From assembly GCA_002027195.1 (NCBI GenBank), contig MWJO01000009.1:1-64000 (forward strand): a DNA stretch of 64,000 nt, in the 5' to 3' direction. The translations under genes were made by a program, and so were the position numbers. Below are positions 16,861-25,859 of the stretch, in pieces; the first letter of the stretch is position 1, and each line of letters starts with the position of its first letter. The notes under the pieces are model-generated. The model did no database searches. It was given only the letters and a program-made list of their open reading frames with translations, and was not told where the DNA came from. This DNA is from Streptomyces sp. GKU 895. Its GTDB lineage: Bacteria > Actinomycetota > Actinomycetes > Streptomycetales > Streptomycetaceae.

Positions 16861-17765
16861 AGTCCCACCTTCTTGTAGCGGCGCATCATGAGGCCGTAGC
16901 TGGCGGCGATCAGGCCGAGGACGACGAGGACGTACACCACGCCCTGGCCGGTCGAGGGGCCGTGCCCGCCGGGCAGGGAGGGGGTCGCGCCGAGGAAGGC
17001 GGACTGCACGCCGTCGATGAGCGTGACCGGCGAGAACAGGCCCATCCACGGGATGGCGGAGGTGCTGCCCTGGGTGTCGGCGATGGCCTGGAGGGTGGTG
17101 ACGGCGCCGTAGGAGATGGTGAAGACGGCGATGACGGCCGCGATGCCGAAGCCGCGCCTCGGGGTGACGGCGGCGATGACCAGGCCGATGCCGGCGAACA
17201 GCAGCGAGAGCAGTGCCACGGAGACGAGTCCCTGCGCGAATCCCTTGGTCTGGTCGGTGAAGTCCAGCTTGGCCAGCAGTGCGCCCACGTAGAGGACGAG
17301 CAGGGGAGCCGCGGTCAGGATGAACATCGCCGAGGCCAGCGCCGCGTACTTGGCACGGACGTAGTCGGCGGTCTCGATGGGCCGCGAGAAGTACAGCGGC
17401 ACGGTCTTGAAGCGCAGGTCGCGCGAGACGGACTGGGGGGCCTGCGAGGCGACGTACAGGCAGATCACGGACTGCATGATGATCGCGTAGCGCGTGTAGT
17501 CGACCGGCAGGTCGTTGGCCTTGGTGGCGACCGCGACGGCCACCATGATGAGCGCCGGGACGCACATCACGACGAACAGCAGCATCGGCAGCACCTTGGA
17601 CTTCACCGAGCGGCCGAGGCCGTAGGCGCCGCGCAGGGACTGCGAGTACAGGGACCGGGTCGCGTAGGAGCGGCCGAGGCGGGGGCCGTCGTAGGAGCGG
17701 TAGCCGATGTTGTGGATGCGGGTCTGGTCGCCCGCGGGGGTGGCGACCGGGTGTTCAGCTGCCAT
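16857..17765 (-). CDS. ABC-2 type transporter permease (first permease)
   Basis: 302 residues. A cytoplasmic N-terminal segment (1-55, with the IHNIGYRSYDGPRLGR motif seen in this family) is followed by six transmembrane segments (about 60-80, 97-112, 138-160, 180-205, 212-235 and 270-288). It overlaps the upstream ATPase by 11 bases and the downstream ATPase by 4, so all are co-translated. Confidence 0.88.
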   Translation of the reverse strand: MAAEHPVATPAGDQTRIHNIGYRSYDGPRLGRSYATRSLYSQSLRGAYGLGRSVKSKVLPMLLFVVMCVPALIMVAVAVATKANDLPVDYTRYAIIMQSVICLYVASQAPQSVSRDLRFKTVPLYFSRPIETADYVRAKYAALASAMFILTAAPLLVLYVGALLAKLDFTDQTKGFAQGLVSVALLSLLFAGIGLVIAAVTPRRGFGIAAVIAVFTISYGAVTTLQAIADTQGSTSAIPWMGLFSPVTLIDGVQSAFLGATPSLPGGHGPSTGQGVVYVLVVLGLIAASYGLMMRRYKKVGL

Positions 17766-18735
17766 GGCCGACGGCCTCCTTCCGCTGCTGTTCCTCGGTC
17801 TCCTGGTCGTCCTTGAAGACCTCCGAGATGTGGTGGCGGCGCTGTTCCATGCGGACCAGGCCGAGGCCGAGGTCAGCGACGACGTCCCGGACGACGTCGT
17901 ACGTCTCCTCGCCCTGCGCGGTGAGCAGCAGGATGTGGCCGGCGCCGGGCAGGCCGCTGCCCGCCTCGACGCTCACCCCGCGCGCGTGGAGCGCTTCGCG
18001 GACCGCGCGGGTGCCGTCGGGGTGCTCGTCGGTGTCGGTGACCTCGATCGCGAGGGTGGTGGTGGTCTGGGTGAAGTCGGTGGTGGAGCTGGAGCGCAGG
18101 AGCTTGCCGCCGTCGACGACGACCACGTGGTCGCAGGTGCGTTCCAGTTCGCCCAGGAGGTGGGAGGTGACCAGGACCGAGATGCCGAAGTCGGTGTGGA
18201 TGCGCCGGATCAGGGCGAGCATCTCGTCGCGGCCGACCGGGTCCAGGCCGTTGGTCGGCTCGTCCAGGAAGACCAGCTGCGGGTCGTGGACGAGGGCCTG
18301 GGCGAGCTTCACGCGCTGCTTCATGCCGGTCGAGTAGCCGCCGATGGGGCGGTAGCGCTCCTCGTACAGCCCGACATGGCGCAGGGTGTCCGCGGTACGC
18401 TCGCGCGCGGCGGCGGGCGGCAGTCCTGACATGCGCGCCATGTGGACGACGAACTCGGTGGCCGAGACGTCGGGCGGCAGGCAGTCGTGCTCCGGCATGT
18501 ACCCGACGCGCTCGCGGATGGCGCCGCCCTTGGTGGCGACGTCGAGGCCGAGCACCTCGGCGCGGCCCTCGGTGGCGGGGGACAGACCCAGCAGGATCTT
18601 GATCAGTGTGGACTTGCCGGCTCCGTTGGCTCCGACGAGTCCCGTCACACCGGGTCCGACGTCCACGGAGAGCCGGTCAAGCGCGGTCACCCGGGGGAAC
18701 CGCTTGCTCAGGCTTTCGGTCGCGATCACAGTCAC
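17755..18735 (-). CDS. ABC transporter ATP-binding protein (first ATPase)
   Basis: 326 residues if started at GTG 18735 (VTVIATESLSKRFPRV); the frame is open to 18831, so an upstream start cannot be excluded. Walker A GLVGANGAGKST, signature YSTGMKQRVKLA, Walker B LVFLDEPTNGLDP and the H-switch in LVTSHLLGE are intact. The ATPase domain covers about 1-215 and is followed by an extra C-terminal domain. First gene of the four-gene ABC operon that runs leftward to 15203. Confidence 0.9.
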   Translation of the reverse strand: MTVIATESLSKRFPRVTALDRLSVDVGPGVTGLVGANGAGKSTLIKILLGLSPATEGRAEVLGLDVATKGGAIRERVGYMPEHDCLPPDVSATEFVVHMARMSGLPPAAARERTADTLRHVGLYEERYRPIGGYSTGMKQRVKLAQALVHDPQLVFLDEPTNGLDPVGRDEMLALIRRIHTDFGISVLVTSHLLGELERTCDHVVVVDGGKLLRSSSTTDFTQTTTTLAIEVTDTDEHPDGTRAVREALHARGVSVEAGSGLPGAGHILLLTAQGEETYDVVRDVVADLGLGLVRMEQRRHHISEVFKDDQETEEQQRKEAVGHGS

Positions 18736-19001
18736 GTCTTCGACAGTAGTGACCCGCGCCACTCGGGTCGTCACACCGCAGAGCTGTCTTCGGGTCAGCC
18801 TCCAGACGTACGGGCCCGTAGGGGATGCCATGCCTGAGAGTTACGGAAGGGCCGCGCGGCGGGCTCGGCCGAGGGTTTCCCACCCGGTTCTCCACAGGCC
18901 GACCCGGCCTATTGACGCAGCCTCTAACAACTGTCACATTCGGCGGTGTCAAGTTACGGGCACGTAGCGCAGTCGGCGTGGACTGGGTGGGACGGGGTGG
19001 C

Positions 19002-19844
19002 ATGACGACGGCGGTGGCAGGCGAACGGGCGGCGGAGCTGCGGGGATTCAGGAAGGTCCAGCGGCTGGCGTACGAGTGCGCCGAGGCCGTGGCGGCACGG
19101 CTGGAACCCGGAGTGACCGAGCGCGAGGCGGCGCGGATGCAGCGCGACTGGCTGCGCGAGCGCGGAGTGCGGGACTGGTTCCATCTGCCCTTCGCCTGGT
19201 TCGGCGACCGCACGGCGTTCGTGAACTTCCGCGTCCCGCTCCAGTTCTTCCCCACCGGCCGGCGTCTGGAGCCCGGGATGCCGTTCATCCTGGACATGGC
19301 CCCGGTCCACGACGGCTTCACCGCGGACATCGGCTACTCGGGCTCGCTCGGCCCGAACCCCGTGCAGGACAAGCTGATGGACGACCTGGAGGCGCACCGC
19401 GAGCTGATCCTGCGCGAGGTGCGCGAGCGGCGTCCGCTGCGTGCGATCTACGAGGACGTGGACCGCCTCATGGTCCGCCAGGGCCACGCGAACCGGCACC
19501 GCGCCTACCCCTTCGGCGTGATCGCCCACAAGGTGGACCGGGTGAAGGAACGCCGCTGGTCACCGAAGGTCTTCGGGTTCGGCACCCAGTCCCTGAAGGG
19601 CCTCGCGGCCGACGCGCTGCACGGCCACCGCGAGGGCTGGTCCCCGCTGTGGTCGCCGTACCGCTTCTCCGACCACCCGCCGCAGCCGGGCCTGTGGGCG
19701 GTCGAACCGCACCTCGGATTCCGGGGCACGGGCGCGAAGTTCGAGGAGATCCTCGTGGTCACCGACTCCAGGGACCCCGAGGAGAGCGCCTTCTGGCTGG
19801 ACGACGACCTGCCGCATGTGCGGCGCTGGGCGGAGGCGAAGTGA
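19002..19844 (+). CDS. M24-family metallopeptidase-like protein (creatinase/aminopeptidase P fold)
   Basis: 280 residues from ATG 19002, preceded by GGGACGGGGTGG. The pita-bread fold is visible: REAARMQRDWLRERGVRDWFH at the N-terminus, then FILDMAPVHDGFTADIGYSG, where the D-x-(10)-D metal ligands of M24 proteins sit (near 104 and 113), and a late VEPHLGFRGTGAKFEEILVVT containing the final Glu ligand. Some canonical metal-binding His residues are hard to place, so activity as a peptidase is uncertain. It lies just before the hydrolase-SDR fusion in the same direction. Confidence 0.75.
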   Translation: MTTAVAGERAAELRGFRKVQRLAYECAEAVAARLEPGVTEREAARMQRDWLRERGVRDWFHLPFAWFGDRTAFVNFRVPLQFFPTGRRLEPGMPFILDMAPVHDGFTADIGYSGSLGPNPVQDKLMDDLEAHRELILREVRERRPLRAIYEDVDRLMVRQGHANRHRAYPFGVIAHKVDRVKERRWSPKVFGFGTQSLKGLAADALHGHREGWSPLWSPYRFSDHPPQPGLWAVEPHLGFRGTGAKFEEILVVTDSRDPEESAFWLDDDLPHVRRWAEAK

Positions 19845-19931
19845 CTGGGTCGGTACTCGACGACGCGCGTGGGCGCCGGACGGAAGGGACGTGACCGGGT
19901 GGGTGCGGCGCTGGGCGGAAGGGACGTGAGC

Positions 19932-21683
19932 ATGCTGGAGAACGCGCGGGAGCGCCGGGTGCGGACCGGCGGTGTCGAGCTGTGCGTCGCCGAACTGGGG
20001 GAGCCCGGCCGGCCGACCGTAGTGCTCGTGCACGGTTATCCGGACAGCAAGGAGGTGTGGGCGCAGGTCGCCGCCCGGCTCTCCGACCGCTTCCACGTCG
20101 TGCTCTACGACGTCCGGGGCCACGGCCGCTCCACGGCGCCGCGACCGCTGCGGGGCGGCTTCACCCTGGAGAAGCTGACGGACGACTTCCTGGCCGTGGT
20201 GGACGCGGTCAGCCCTGACCGTCCGGTGCACCTGGTCGGGCACGACTGGGGCTCGGTGCAGTCCTGGGAGTTCGTCACCGTGGCGCGCACGGAGGGCCGT
20301 ATCGCGTCCTTCACCTCGATGTCCGGGCCGTCCCTCGACCACTTCGGACACTGGATCAACACGCGCCTCAGGCGCCCCACCCCGCGCCGGGTCGGCCAAC
20401 TCCTCGGCCAGGGTGCCAAGTCCTGGTACGTGTACGCGCTGCACGCGCCCGTGCTGCCCGAACTGGCCTGGCGCGGCCCGCTCGGCAAGGTGTGGCCGCG
20501 CGTCCTGGAGCGGTTCGAGCGGGTCCCCGGCGACGGCTATCCCACCTCGTCCCTTCCCACGGACGCGGCCCACGGAGCCTGGCTGTACCGGGACAACGTA
20601 CGGGCCCGCCTGCGCCGCCCCCGCGCGGACGCCTACGCGCACGCGCCCGTGCAGCTCATCACGCCGCTCGGCGACGCGTTCCTGTCGGAGCGGCTCTACG
20701 ACGAACTGGAGCAGTGGGTGCCGCAGTTGACGCGCCGCACCCTGCCGGCCCGGCACTGGATACCCCGCTCCCGGCCCGACCAAGTGGCCGCCTGGATCGG
20801 AGAGTTCGTGACAGTCAACGAGAGCGGCAGGACGGTCACCGCGCCGAGCGGCAAGTACGCCGACCGGTTCGGCGGGCAGTTGGTGCTGGTCACCGGCGCG
20901 GGCAGCGGCATCGGGCGGGCGACGGCGTACGCGTTCGCCGAGTCCGGCGCGCGCGTGATCGCCGTCGACCGCGACGCGGAGGCCGCGGCCCGCACCGCCG
21001 AGATGTCCCGGCTGCTGGGGGCGCCCGAGGCCTGGGCCGAGACGGTCGACGTCTCCGACGAGCAGGCCATGGAGAAGCTCGCCGACAAGGTCGCCGCCGC
21101 GTACGGGGTGGTGGACGTCCTGGTCAACAACGCCGGGATCGGGCTGTCCGGGTCCTTCTTCGCCACCACCCCGGAGGACTGGAAGAAGGTCCTCGACGTG
21201 AACCTCTGGGGCGTCATCCACGGCTGCCGGCTGTTCGGCAGGCAGATGGCCGAGCGCGGACAGGGCGGCCACATCGTCAACACCGCGTCGGCGGCGGCGT
21301 ACCAGCCCTCCAAGGCGCTGCCGGCCTACAGCACCTCCAAGGCGGCGGTGCTGATGCTCAGCGAATGCCTGCGCGCGGAACTCGCCGGCCAGGACATCGG
21401 CGTGAGCGCGATCTGCCCCGGCTTCGTCAACACCAACATCACCTCGACCGCGCGCTTCGCCGGCGTCGACGGCGAGGAGGAGAAGCGGCGCCAGAAGAGG
21501 ACCGCACGGCTGTACGGGCTGCGCAACTACCCGCCGGAGAAGGTCGCGGACGCGATCCTGCGGGCGGTCGTGCGCAACGAGGCGGTCGTGCCGGTGACAC
21601 CGGAGGCGCGCGGCGCGCATCTGATGTCCCGGTTCACGCCCCGCGCGCTCCGGGCGATCGCACGGTTGGAACCCCCGCTGTGA
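19932..21683 (+). CDS. Alpha/beta-hydrolase fused to short-chain dehydrogenase
   Basis: 583 residues from ATG 19932, with GGAAGGG eight bases upstream. Residues about 1-290 are an alpha/beta-hydrolase (VLVHGYPDSKEVW, then GHDWGSVQSWEF, in which the nucleophile is Asp as in epoxide hydrolases and haloalkane dehalogenases). Residues about 300-580 are a classical SDR: NAD(P) loop VTGAGSGIGRATAYAF, LVNNAGIGLSG, catalytic Ser in NTASAAAY and YSTSK. Fusion of the two suggests sequential steps on one hydrophobic substrate, such as opening then oxidising or reducing a lipid-like molecule. Substrate unknown. Confidence 0.88.
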   Translation: MLENARERRVRTGGVELCVAELGEPGRPTVVLVHGYPDSKEVWAQVAARLSDRFHVVLYDVRGHGRSTAPRPLRGGFTLEKLTDDFLAVVDAVSPDRPVHLVGHDWGSVQSWEFVTVARTEGRIASFTSMSGPSLDHFGHWINTRLRRPTPRRVGQLLGQGAKSWYVYALHAPVLPELAWRGPLGKVWPRVLERFERVPGDGYPTSSLPTDAAHGAWLYRDNVRARLRRPRADAYAHAPVQLITPLGDAFLSERLYDELEQWVPQLTRRTLPARHWIPRSRPDQVAAWIGEFVTVNESGRTVTAPSGKYADRFGGQLVLVTGAGSGIGRATAYAFAESGARVIAVDRDAEAAARTAEMSRLLGAPEAWAETVDVSDEQAMEKLADKVAAAYGVVDVLVNNAGIGLSGSFFATTPEDWKKVLDVNLWGVIHGCRLFGRQMAERGQGGHIVNTASAAAYQPSKALPAYSTSKAAVLMLSECLRAELAGQDIGVSAICPGFVNTNITSTARFAGVDGEEEKRRQKRTARLYGLRNYPPEKVADAILRAVVRNEAVVPVTPEARGAHLMSRFTPRALRAIARLEPPL

Positions 21684-21777
21684 GGCCGGGGGCTGTCCCT
21701 CGCGGGGTCCTCGTCGGCCGGTCGCGCACCCCGCTGTGCCGGACTCCGCGCAGGTCACCGGCGGCGCGGGCGATCCC

Positions 21778-22717
21778 GTGAGCACCGTTTCCGCGTACCG
21801 GATCGAAGACCTCGCGCACCGCAGTGGCGCCACCGTCCGCACCATCCGCGCCTACCAGGACCGGGGCCTGCTCCCCCGCCCGGAGCGGCGCGGCCGGGCC
21901 AACGTCTACTCGGACGCCCATCTCGCCCGCCTCCACCAGATCGCCGCCCTCCTCGACCGCGGCTACACCCTGGCCTCCATCAAGGAGTTGTTGGAGGCCT
22001 GGGACGCCGGGCGCGGGCTCGGCGGGGTGCTCGGGCTGGTCGCCGAGGTCGACGGGCCGTGGAGCGACGAGGAGGCGGTGCGGATCTCGCGCGCGGAGCT
22101 GGACGAGCGGTTCGGCGGCACTCCGGACGCCGCGGCGGTGGCCGACGCCGTGGAGCTCGGCGTGCTGGAGCCGGTGCCGGGCCACGCGGACTCCTTCCTC
22201 GTCCCGAGCCCCCAAGAGCTTTCCGTGGCCGTCGAGTTGCACGCGGCGGGGGGTACCGCTGTCCGCGATCGCGGGGCATCTGCGGGAGTTGAGGGGTCAG
22301 GTCGAGCACATCGCGGCCCGTTTCCTGGAGTTCACCACCGAGCACGTCTTCGCCCGCTACCTCGACGGGCCACACCGGCCGACCGACGCGGAAGCGGCCG
22401 AAGCAGCCTCTCTCGTACGACGGCTGCGGCCGCTCGCGCAGCAGACCGTGGACGCCGAACTCGCCCGTGCCATGCGCCTGTTGGCGGTGCGGCAGCTGAG
22501 ACAGCACCTCGGCACGGACGAGGGGGCGCTGGAGCGTTCCGCGACCCGGATGGTGGTGCTGCCCGAGGAGACGATGCGGGCCGTGGAAAGGCTGGTTGGG
22601 GAGGAGCGGGTGGCGGAGTTCGTGGCGTTGGCGGCTGAACGGGAGGTGAGGGCGCGGGCGTTGGACGCGCTCACGTCAAGGGGAGGTCCCCCAAGCAAGC
22701 TTGACGAAGAGGGCTGA
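21778..22717 (+). pseudogene. MerR-family regulator, frameshifted
   Basis: Starts at GTG 21778. The winged helix is complete: YRIEDLAHRSGATVRTIRAYQDRGLLPRP (about 5-34), then a helix bundle that ends near HAAG. At 22244-22249 a run of six G shifts the frame: with five G the reading continues GVPLSAIAGHLRELRGQVEHIAARFLEF to a stop at 22715-22717, restoring a protein of about 312 residues. The C-terminal half is helical and lacks Cys, so it is not a metal sensor of the CueR type. Direct target genes are unknown; kptA is the nearest downstream gene. Probably intact in the organism. Confidence 0.75.
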
Positions 22718-22729
22718 CATGACAGGGAG

Positions 22730-22783
22730 TTGTCCACAGAACCGCCAACTGGCCTGTGGATAACACTACTTGGTTGTGGATCA
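22730..22783. promoter_or_regulatory. Three DnaA boxes upstream of kptA
   Basis: A perfect TTGTCCACA (22730-22738, plus), TTATCCACA (22755-22763, minus) and an 8/9 match TGATCCACA (22775-22783, minus) lie within 54 bases, between the MerR gene and kptA. Confidence 0.65.
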
Positions 22784-22840
22784 AACATCCGGAGCAAAAT
22801 CATTCGCGTGATTCACGTCTCGCCCGTCACGCTGAAGGAC

Positions 22841-23388
22841 ATGGACGAACGACGCACCGTGAAGGTGTCGAAGTACCTCTCGAAGCACCTGCGCCATCAG
22901 CCGGAACGCATCGGGCTCACGCTCGACGAGGGCGGCTGGGTGGAGATCGACACGCTGATCGCGGCGGCGGCAGCGCACGGCTTCCGCTTCACCCGGGAAG
23001 AGATGGACCACGTGGTCGCCGCCAACGACAAGAAGCGCTTCGCCGTGGAAGGCACCCGCATCCGTGCCAGCCAGGGCCACAGCATCGACGTGGACCTGGG
23101 ACTGCCCCGGCGACGCCACCGCCGTACCTCTACCACGGCACCGTCGCCCGCAGCCTGGACGCGATCCGCGCCGAGGGGCTGCGGCCCATGAACCGGCACG
23201 CGGTGCACCTCTCGGCGGACCGCGAGACCGCGACCCGGGTGGGCGCCCGGCGGGGCCGCCCCGTCGTGCTCTCGGTGGACGCCGGCGCCATGCACCGCGA
23301 CGGCCATGTCTTCCACGTCAGCGCGAACGGCGTATGGCTGACCGAGGCGGTACCGCCGCAGTACCTGCGGTTCCCCGCGCCGCACTGA
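22841..23388 (+). pseudogene. kptA: RNA 2'-phosphotransferase (Tpt1/KptA), frameshifted
   Basis: Start taken at ATG 22841 (MDERRTVKVSKYLSKHLRHQPE, the conserved family opening); GTG 22808 in the same frame is possible. The N-terminal winged helix is followed by the ADP-ribosyltransferase-like domain. The frame breaks at 23105-23108: adding one C to the CCCC run joins GHSIDVDLGLP to PATPPPYLYHGTVARSLDAIRAEGL. The rest is complete to [13 protein letters not shown]. KptA uses NAD to remove a 2'-phosphate from RNA. Bacteria have no tRNA splicing of the yeast type, so the bacterial role is open. Expected length is about 182 residues. Confidence 0.85.
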
Positions 23389-23467
23389 CCCCTCGTCGCC
23401 GAGCACCACCGACGAGGGCCCCGTAATTCCCTCCGCGGCCCGGGGCTGACCCGGCATGATCGGCGGC

Positions 23468-23911
23468 ATGGACCGTCTTCCCACCACCGAGGCCGCCGTC
23501 ACCGCCCTCCGCGCGCTCGCCGCCGAGTACGCGCTCGCGATCGAGGTGACCCATGACATCGGCGCCGACCAGACCTCGCGCCGCACGGCCGCGGGCGTCG
23601 GCGTCACCGCGGACCCCGACGGCTCCCTGCCCCACGAGGCCTACGTCGAGCTCGGCGGCCGCCCCCGGGTGGACGTGCGGCTCTACGCCGACGACGACGC
23701 GCTGATCACCGTCGACGGCGTCGAATGCCCCGACATCGCCCGCGACGACGTGCCCGCGTTCCTGCGCGCCCTCTACGAAGGACACGCCTGGGTCAAGACG
23801 CGCCGCTTCCCGCCGGGCAACTTCCTGATGGTCCCGCTGCCGGGCGACCGGGTGCACAAGGAGTTCATCCTGGTCGGCCTGAGCCCATGGCTGAGCAGCC
23901 GCGCGCGGTGA
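23468..23911 (+). CDS. Conserved hypothetical protein
   Basis: 147 residues from ATG 23468 (ATG 23456 is also in frame). Soluble, acidic, with strand-helix alternation: [21 protein letters not shown], an acidic hairpin [21 protein letters not shown], and an aromatic/basic C-terminus [22 protein letters not shown]. No signal peptide, membrane segment or catalytic motif can be seen. I do not recognise a function. It is found between kptA and the LLM oxidoreductase in the same direction. Confidence 0.7.
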   Translation: MDRLPTTEAAVTALRALAAEYALAIEVTHDIGADQTSRRTAAGVGVTADPDGSLPHEAYVELGGRPRVDVRLYADDDALITVDGVECPDIARDDVPAFLRALYEGHAWVKTRRFPPGNFLMVPLPGDRVHKEFILVGLSPWLSSRAR

Positions 23912-23945
23912 CTCCAGGGCGGTCGGATCATGACCGTGGGTCACT

Positions 23946-23959
23946 GTTTCACGTGAACC
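23946..23959. other. parS-like site (13/14)
   Basis: GTTTCACGTGAACC, one base off the consensus, in the gap just before the LLM gene. Confidence 0.65.
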
Positions 23960-23983
23960 CGATCGGCCGCATACGCTCGAAAC

Positions 23984-24886
23984 ATGAGTCTGCGTCTGAG
24001 CACCGTGATCCTCCCGTACCGCCGCTGGCCCGACGGGGGCCGTGCGGCATGGCAGCGGGCGGAGCAGCTCGGCTTCCACACCGCGTACACCTACGACCAC
24101 CTGTCCTGGCGGACCTTCCGCGACGGACCCTGGTTCGGTGCCGTGCCGACGCTGACCGCCGCCGCGGCCGTCACCGACCGGCTGCGCCTGGGCACGCTGG
24201 TGACCTCGCCGAACTTCCGGCACCCGGTGACCCTCGCCAAGGAACTGATCTCCCTCGACGACATCTCCGGCGGCCGTGTCACGCTCGGCATCGGTGCGGG
24301 CGGTACCGGCTTCGACGCCACCGTCCTCGGCCAGGAGCCGTGGACGCCGCGCGAGCGCGCCGACCGGCTGGCGGAGTTCGTGCCGCTGCTGGACCGGCTG
24401 CTGACGGAGGACTCGGTGTCGTACGAGGGCGACTTCTACTCGGCGCACGAGGCCCGCAACATCCCGGGCTGTGTGCAGCGGCCGCGGCTGCCCTTCGCGG
24501 TCGCCGCCACCGGACCGCGCGGGTTGCGGCTCGCCGCACGGTACGGACAGGCGTGGGTGACCACCGGCGACCCCAAGCTGTACGAGAACGGCACTCCTGA
24601 ACAGTCGATTCAAGCCATTCGCGGACAGGCCGAGAAGCTGGCCGACGCGTGCGCCGAGATCGGGCGGGACACCAACGAACTCGGCAAGATCCTTCTCACC
24701 GGATTCACCCCGGACCGCGGCCGGCCGCTGGAGTCGCTCGACGCGTTCGTGGACTTCGCGGGGCGCCACCGGGACCTGGGCTTCACCGAGATCGTGATCC
24801 ACTGGCCCATCCCCGACTCGGACTTCGCCGCCGACGAGAAGGTCTTCGAGCAGATCGCCATGGAGGCCCTGGCGCAGCTGGGCTGA
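23984..24886 (+). CDS. LLM-class flavin/F420-dependent oxidoreductase
   Basis: 300 residues with a bacterial-luciferase-like TIM barrel: [14 protein letters not shown] near 33-46, [42 protein letters not shown] (about 67-107, the cofactor-phosphate loop), and the [28 protein letters not shown] segment near 168-195. Actinobacterial members often use coenzyme F420 rather than FMN, but this cannot be settled by eye. Substrate unknown. The gene has its own short upstream gap that contains a parS-like site, and is followed by a HAD phosphatase. Confidence 0.85.
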   Translation: MSLRLSTVILPYRRWPDGGRAAWQRAEQLGFHTAYTYDHLSWRTFRDGPWFGAVPTLTAAAAVTDRLRLGTLVTSPNFRHPVTLAKELISLDDISGGRVTLGIGAGGTGFDATVLGQEPWTPRERADRLAEFVPLLDRLLTEDSVSYEGDFYSAHEARNIPGCVQRPRLPFAVAATGPRGLRLAARYGQAWVTTGDPKLYENGTPEQSIQAIRGQAEKLADACAEIGRDTNELGKILLTGFTPDRGRPLESLDAFVDFAGRHRDLGFTEIVIHWPIPDSDFAADEKVFEQIAMEALAQLG

Positions 24887-24942
24887 GACCACTGTGGGTG
24901 AGGGGGCAGGTGGGAGGCTGTAATCACTCACCTGTGCAGCCT

Positions 24943-24960
24943 CCTGCACGGCCGTGCAGG
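24943..24960. promoter_or_regulatory. Perfect 18-bp palindrome before the HAD gene
   Basis: CCTGCACGGCCGTGCAGG reads the same on both strands and lies directly before the HAD gene's reading frame. It could be an operator or a small terminator of the LLM gene. Confidence 0.5.
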
Positions 24961-25859
24961 CATATGCGGGAGAATGGCCGGGTGACTTCAGCGACTCGAC
25001 AGCCCGAGACCCCGGCGCCGCCGTCCCGCCGCGCCTGATAGCCACCGACCTCGACGGCACTCTGCTGCGCGACGACAAGTCCGTCTCGCCCCGCACGGTC
25101 GCGGCGCTCGCCGCCGCCGAGGACGCGGGGATCGAGGTCTTCTTCGTCACCGGCCGCCCCGCTCGCTGGATGAACGTCGTCAGCGACCACGTCCACGGCC
25201 ACGGCCTCGCCATCTGCGGCAACGGCGCCGCGGTCGTCGACCTGCACGGCGGCCCCGGCGCCCACCGGTTCGTGAAGGTGCGCGAGCTGGCCAGGGAGAA
25301 CGCGCTGGACGCCGTACGCCTGCTGCGGGACGCGGCGCCCGGCACGGTGTACGCGGTGGAACAGACGTACGGCTTCCACCAGGAGCCGGACTATCCGAAG
25401 CTGCACATGGAGATCCCGGACGAGCTCCAGCCCGCCGAGAAGCTGCTGGCGGCGGACGGGCCCGGCGCCGCCGAGCCGGTCCTGAAGATCCTCGCCTTCC
25501 ACCCCACGCTCGACCCGGACGCCTTCCTCACCCTGGCCCGTCTCGCCATCGGCGACATCGCCAACGTCACCCGCTCCAGCCCCAGCGCCCTGCTGGAGAT
25601 CAGCGGCCCGGGCGTCTCCAAGGCCAGCACCCTCGCCCTGTGCTGCGCCGAGCGCGGCATCTCGCACGAGGAGGTCGTCGCCTTCGGCGACATGCCCAAC
25701 GACGTCGAGATGCTGACCTGGGCGGGCCGGTCGTACGCCATGGGCAACGCGCACCCCGACGTGCTCGCCGCAGCCTCCGGCCGGACGGTCGACAACAACG
25801 AGGACGGTGTCGCGGTCGTCATCGAGCAGTTGGTGGCGCAGCGCGAGGGCCTGTCCTAG
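24954..25859 (+). CDS. HAD-IIB (Cof-type) phosphatase, N-terminus probably frameshifted
   Basis: HAD motif [14 protein letters not shown], motif [11 protein letters not shown] and motif [13 protein letters not shown] are intact, with the large IIB cap between. The reading frame is open from GTG 24954, but the likely natural start is GTG 24982 in another frame ([16 protein letters not shown]), which would join at about 25025-25033 if one C were added. The first 25 residues given here should therefore not be trusted. It is a paralogue of the HAD gene at 13222-14046. Its stop shares CTAG with the convergent M23 peptidase. Confidence 0.8.
   Translation: MQAYAGEWPGDFSDSTARDPGAAVPPRLIATDLDGTLLRDDKSVSPRTVAALAAAEDAGIEVFFVTGRPARWMNVVSDHVHGHGLAICGNGAAVVDLHGGPGAHRFVKVRELARENALDAVRLLRDAAPGTVYAVEQTYGFHQEPDYPKLHMEIPDELQPAEKLLAADGPGAAEPVLKILAFHPTLDPDAFLTLARLAIGDIANVTRSSPSALLEISGPGVSKASTLALCCAERGISHEEVVAFGDMPNDVEMLTWAGRSYAMGNAHPDVLAAASGRTVDNNEDGVAVVIEQLVAQREGLS

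Noticed and set aside
18121-18140. Additional CACGTG cores as parS (for example in the ABC ATPase, and near 25981, 33928)
   Set aside because: They lack the GTTT/AAAC flanks, so only the six-base core matches by chance.
19817-19932. Near-repeat of GCGCTGGGCGG before the hydrolase-SDR start
   Set aside because: Only about 25 bases with changes; might be a small duplication but gives no functional clue.
19560-21845. 761-codon minus-strand frame opposite the hydrolase-SDR fusion
   Set aside because: Composition is the typical anti-sense shadow of high third-position GC; the plus strand encodes two complete enzyme domains.
23318-25345. 675-codon minus-strand frame across the LLM and HAD genes
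   Set aside because: Spans several convincing plus-strand genes and contains no domain.
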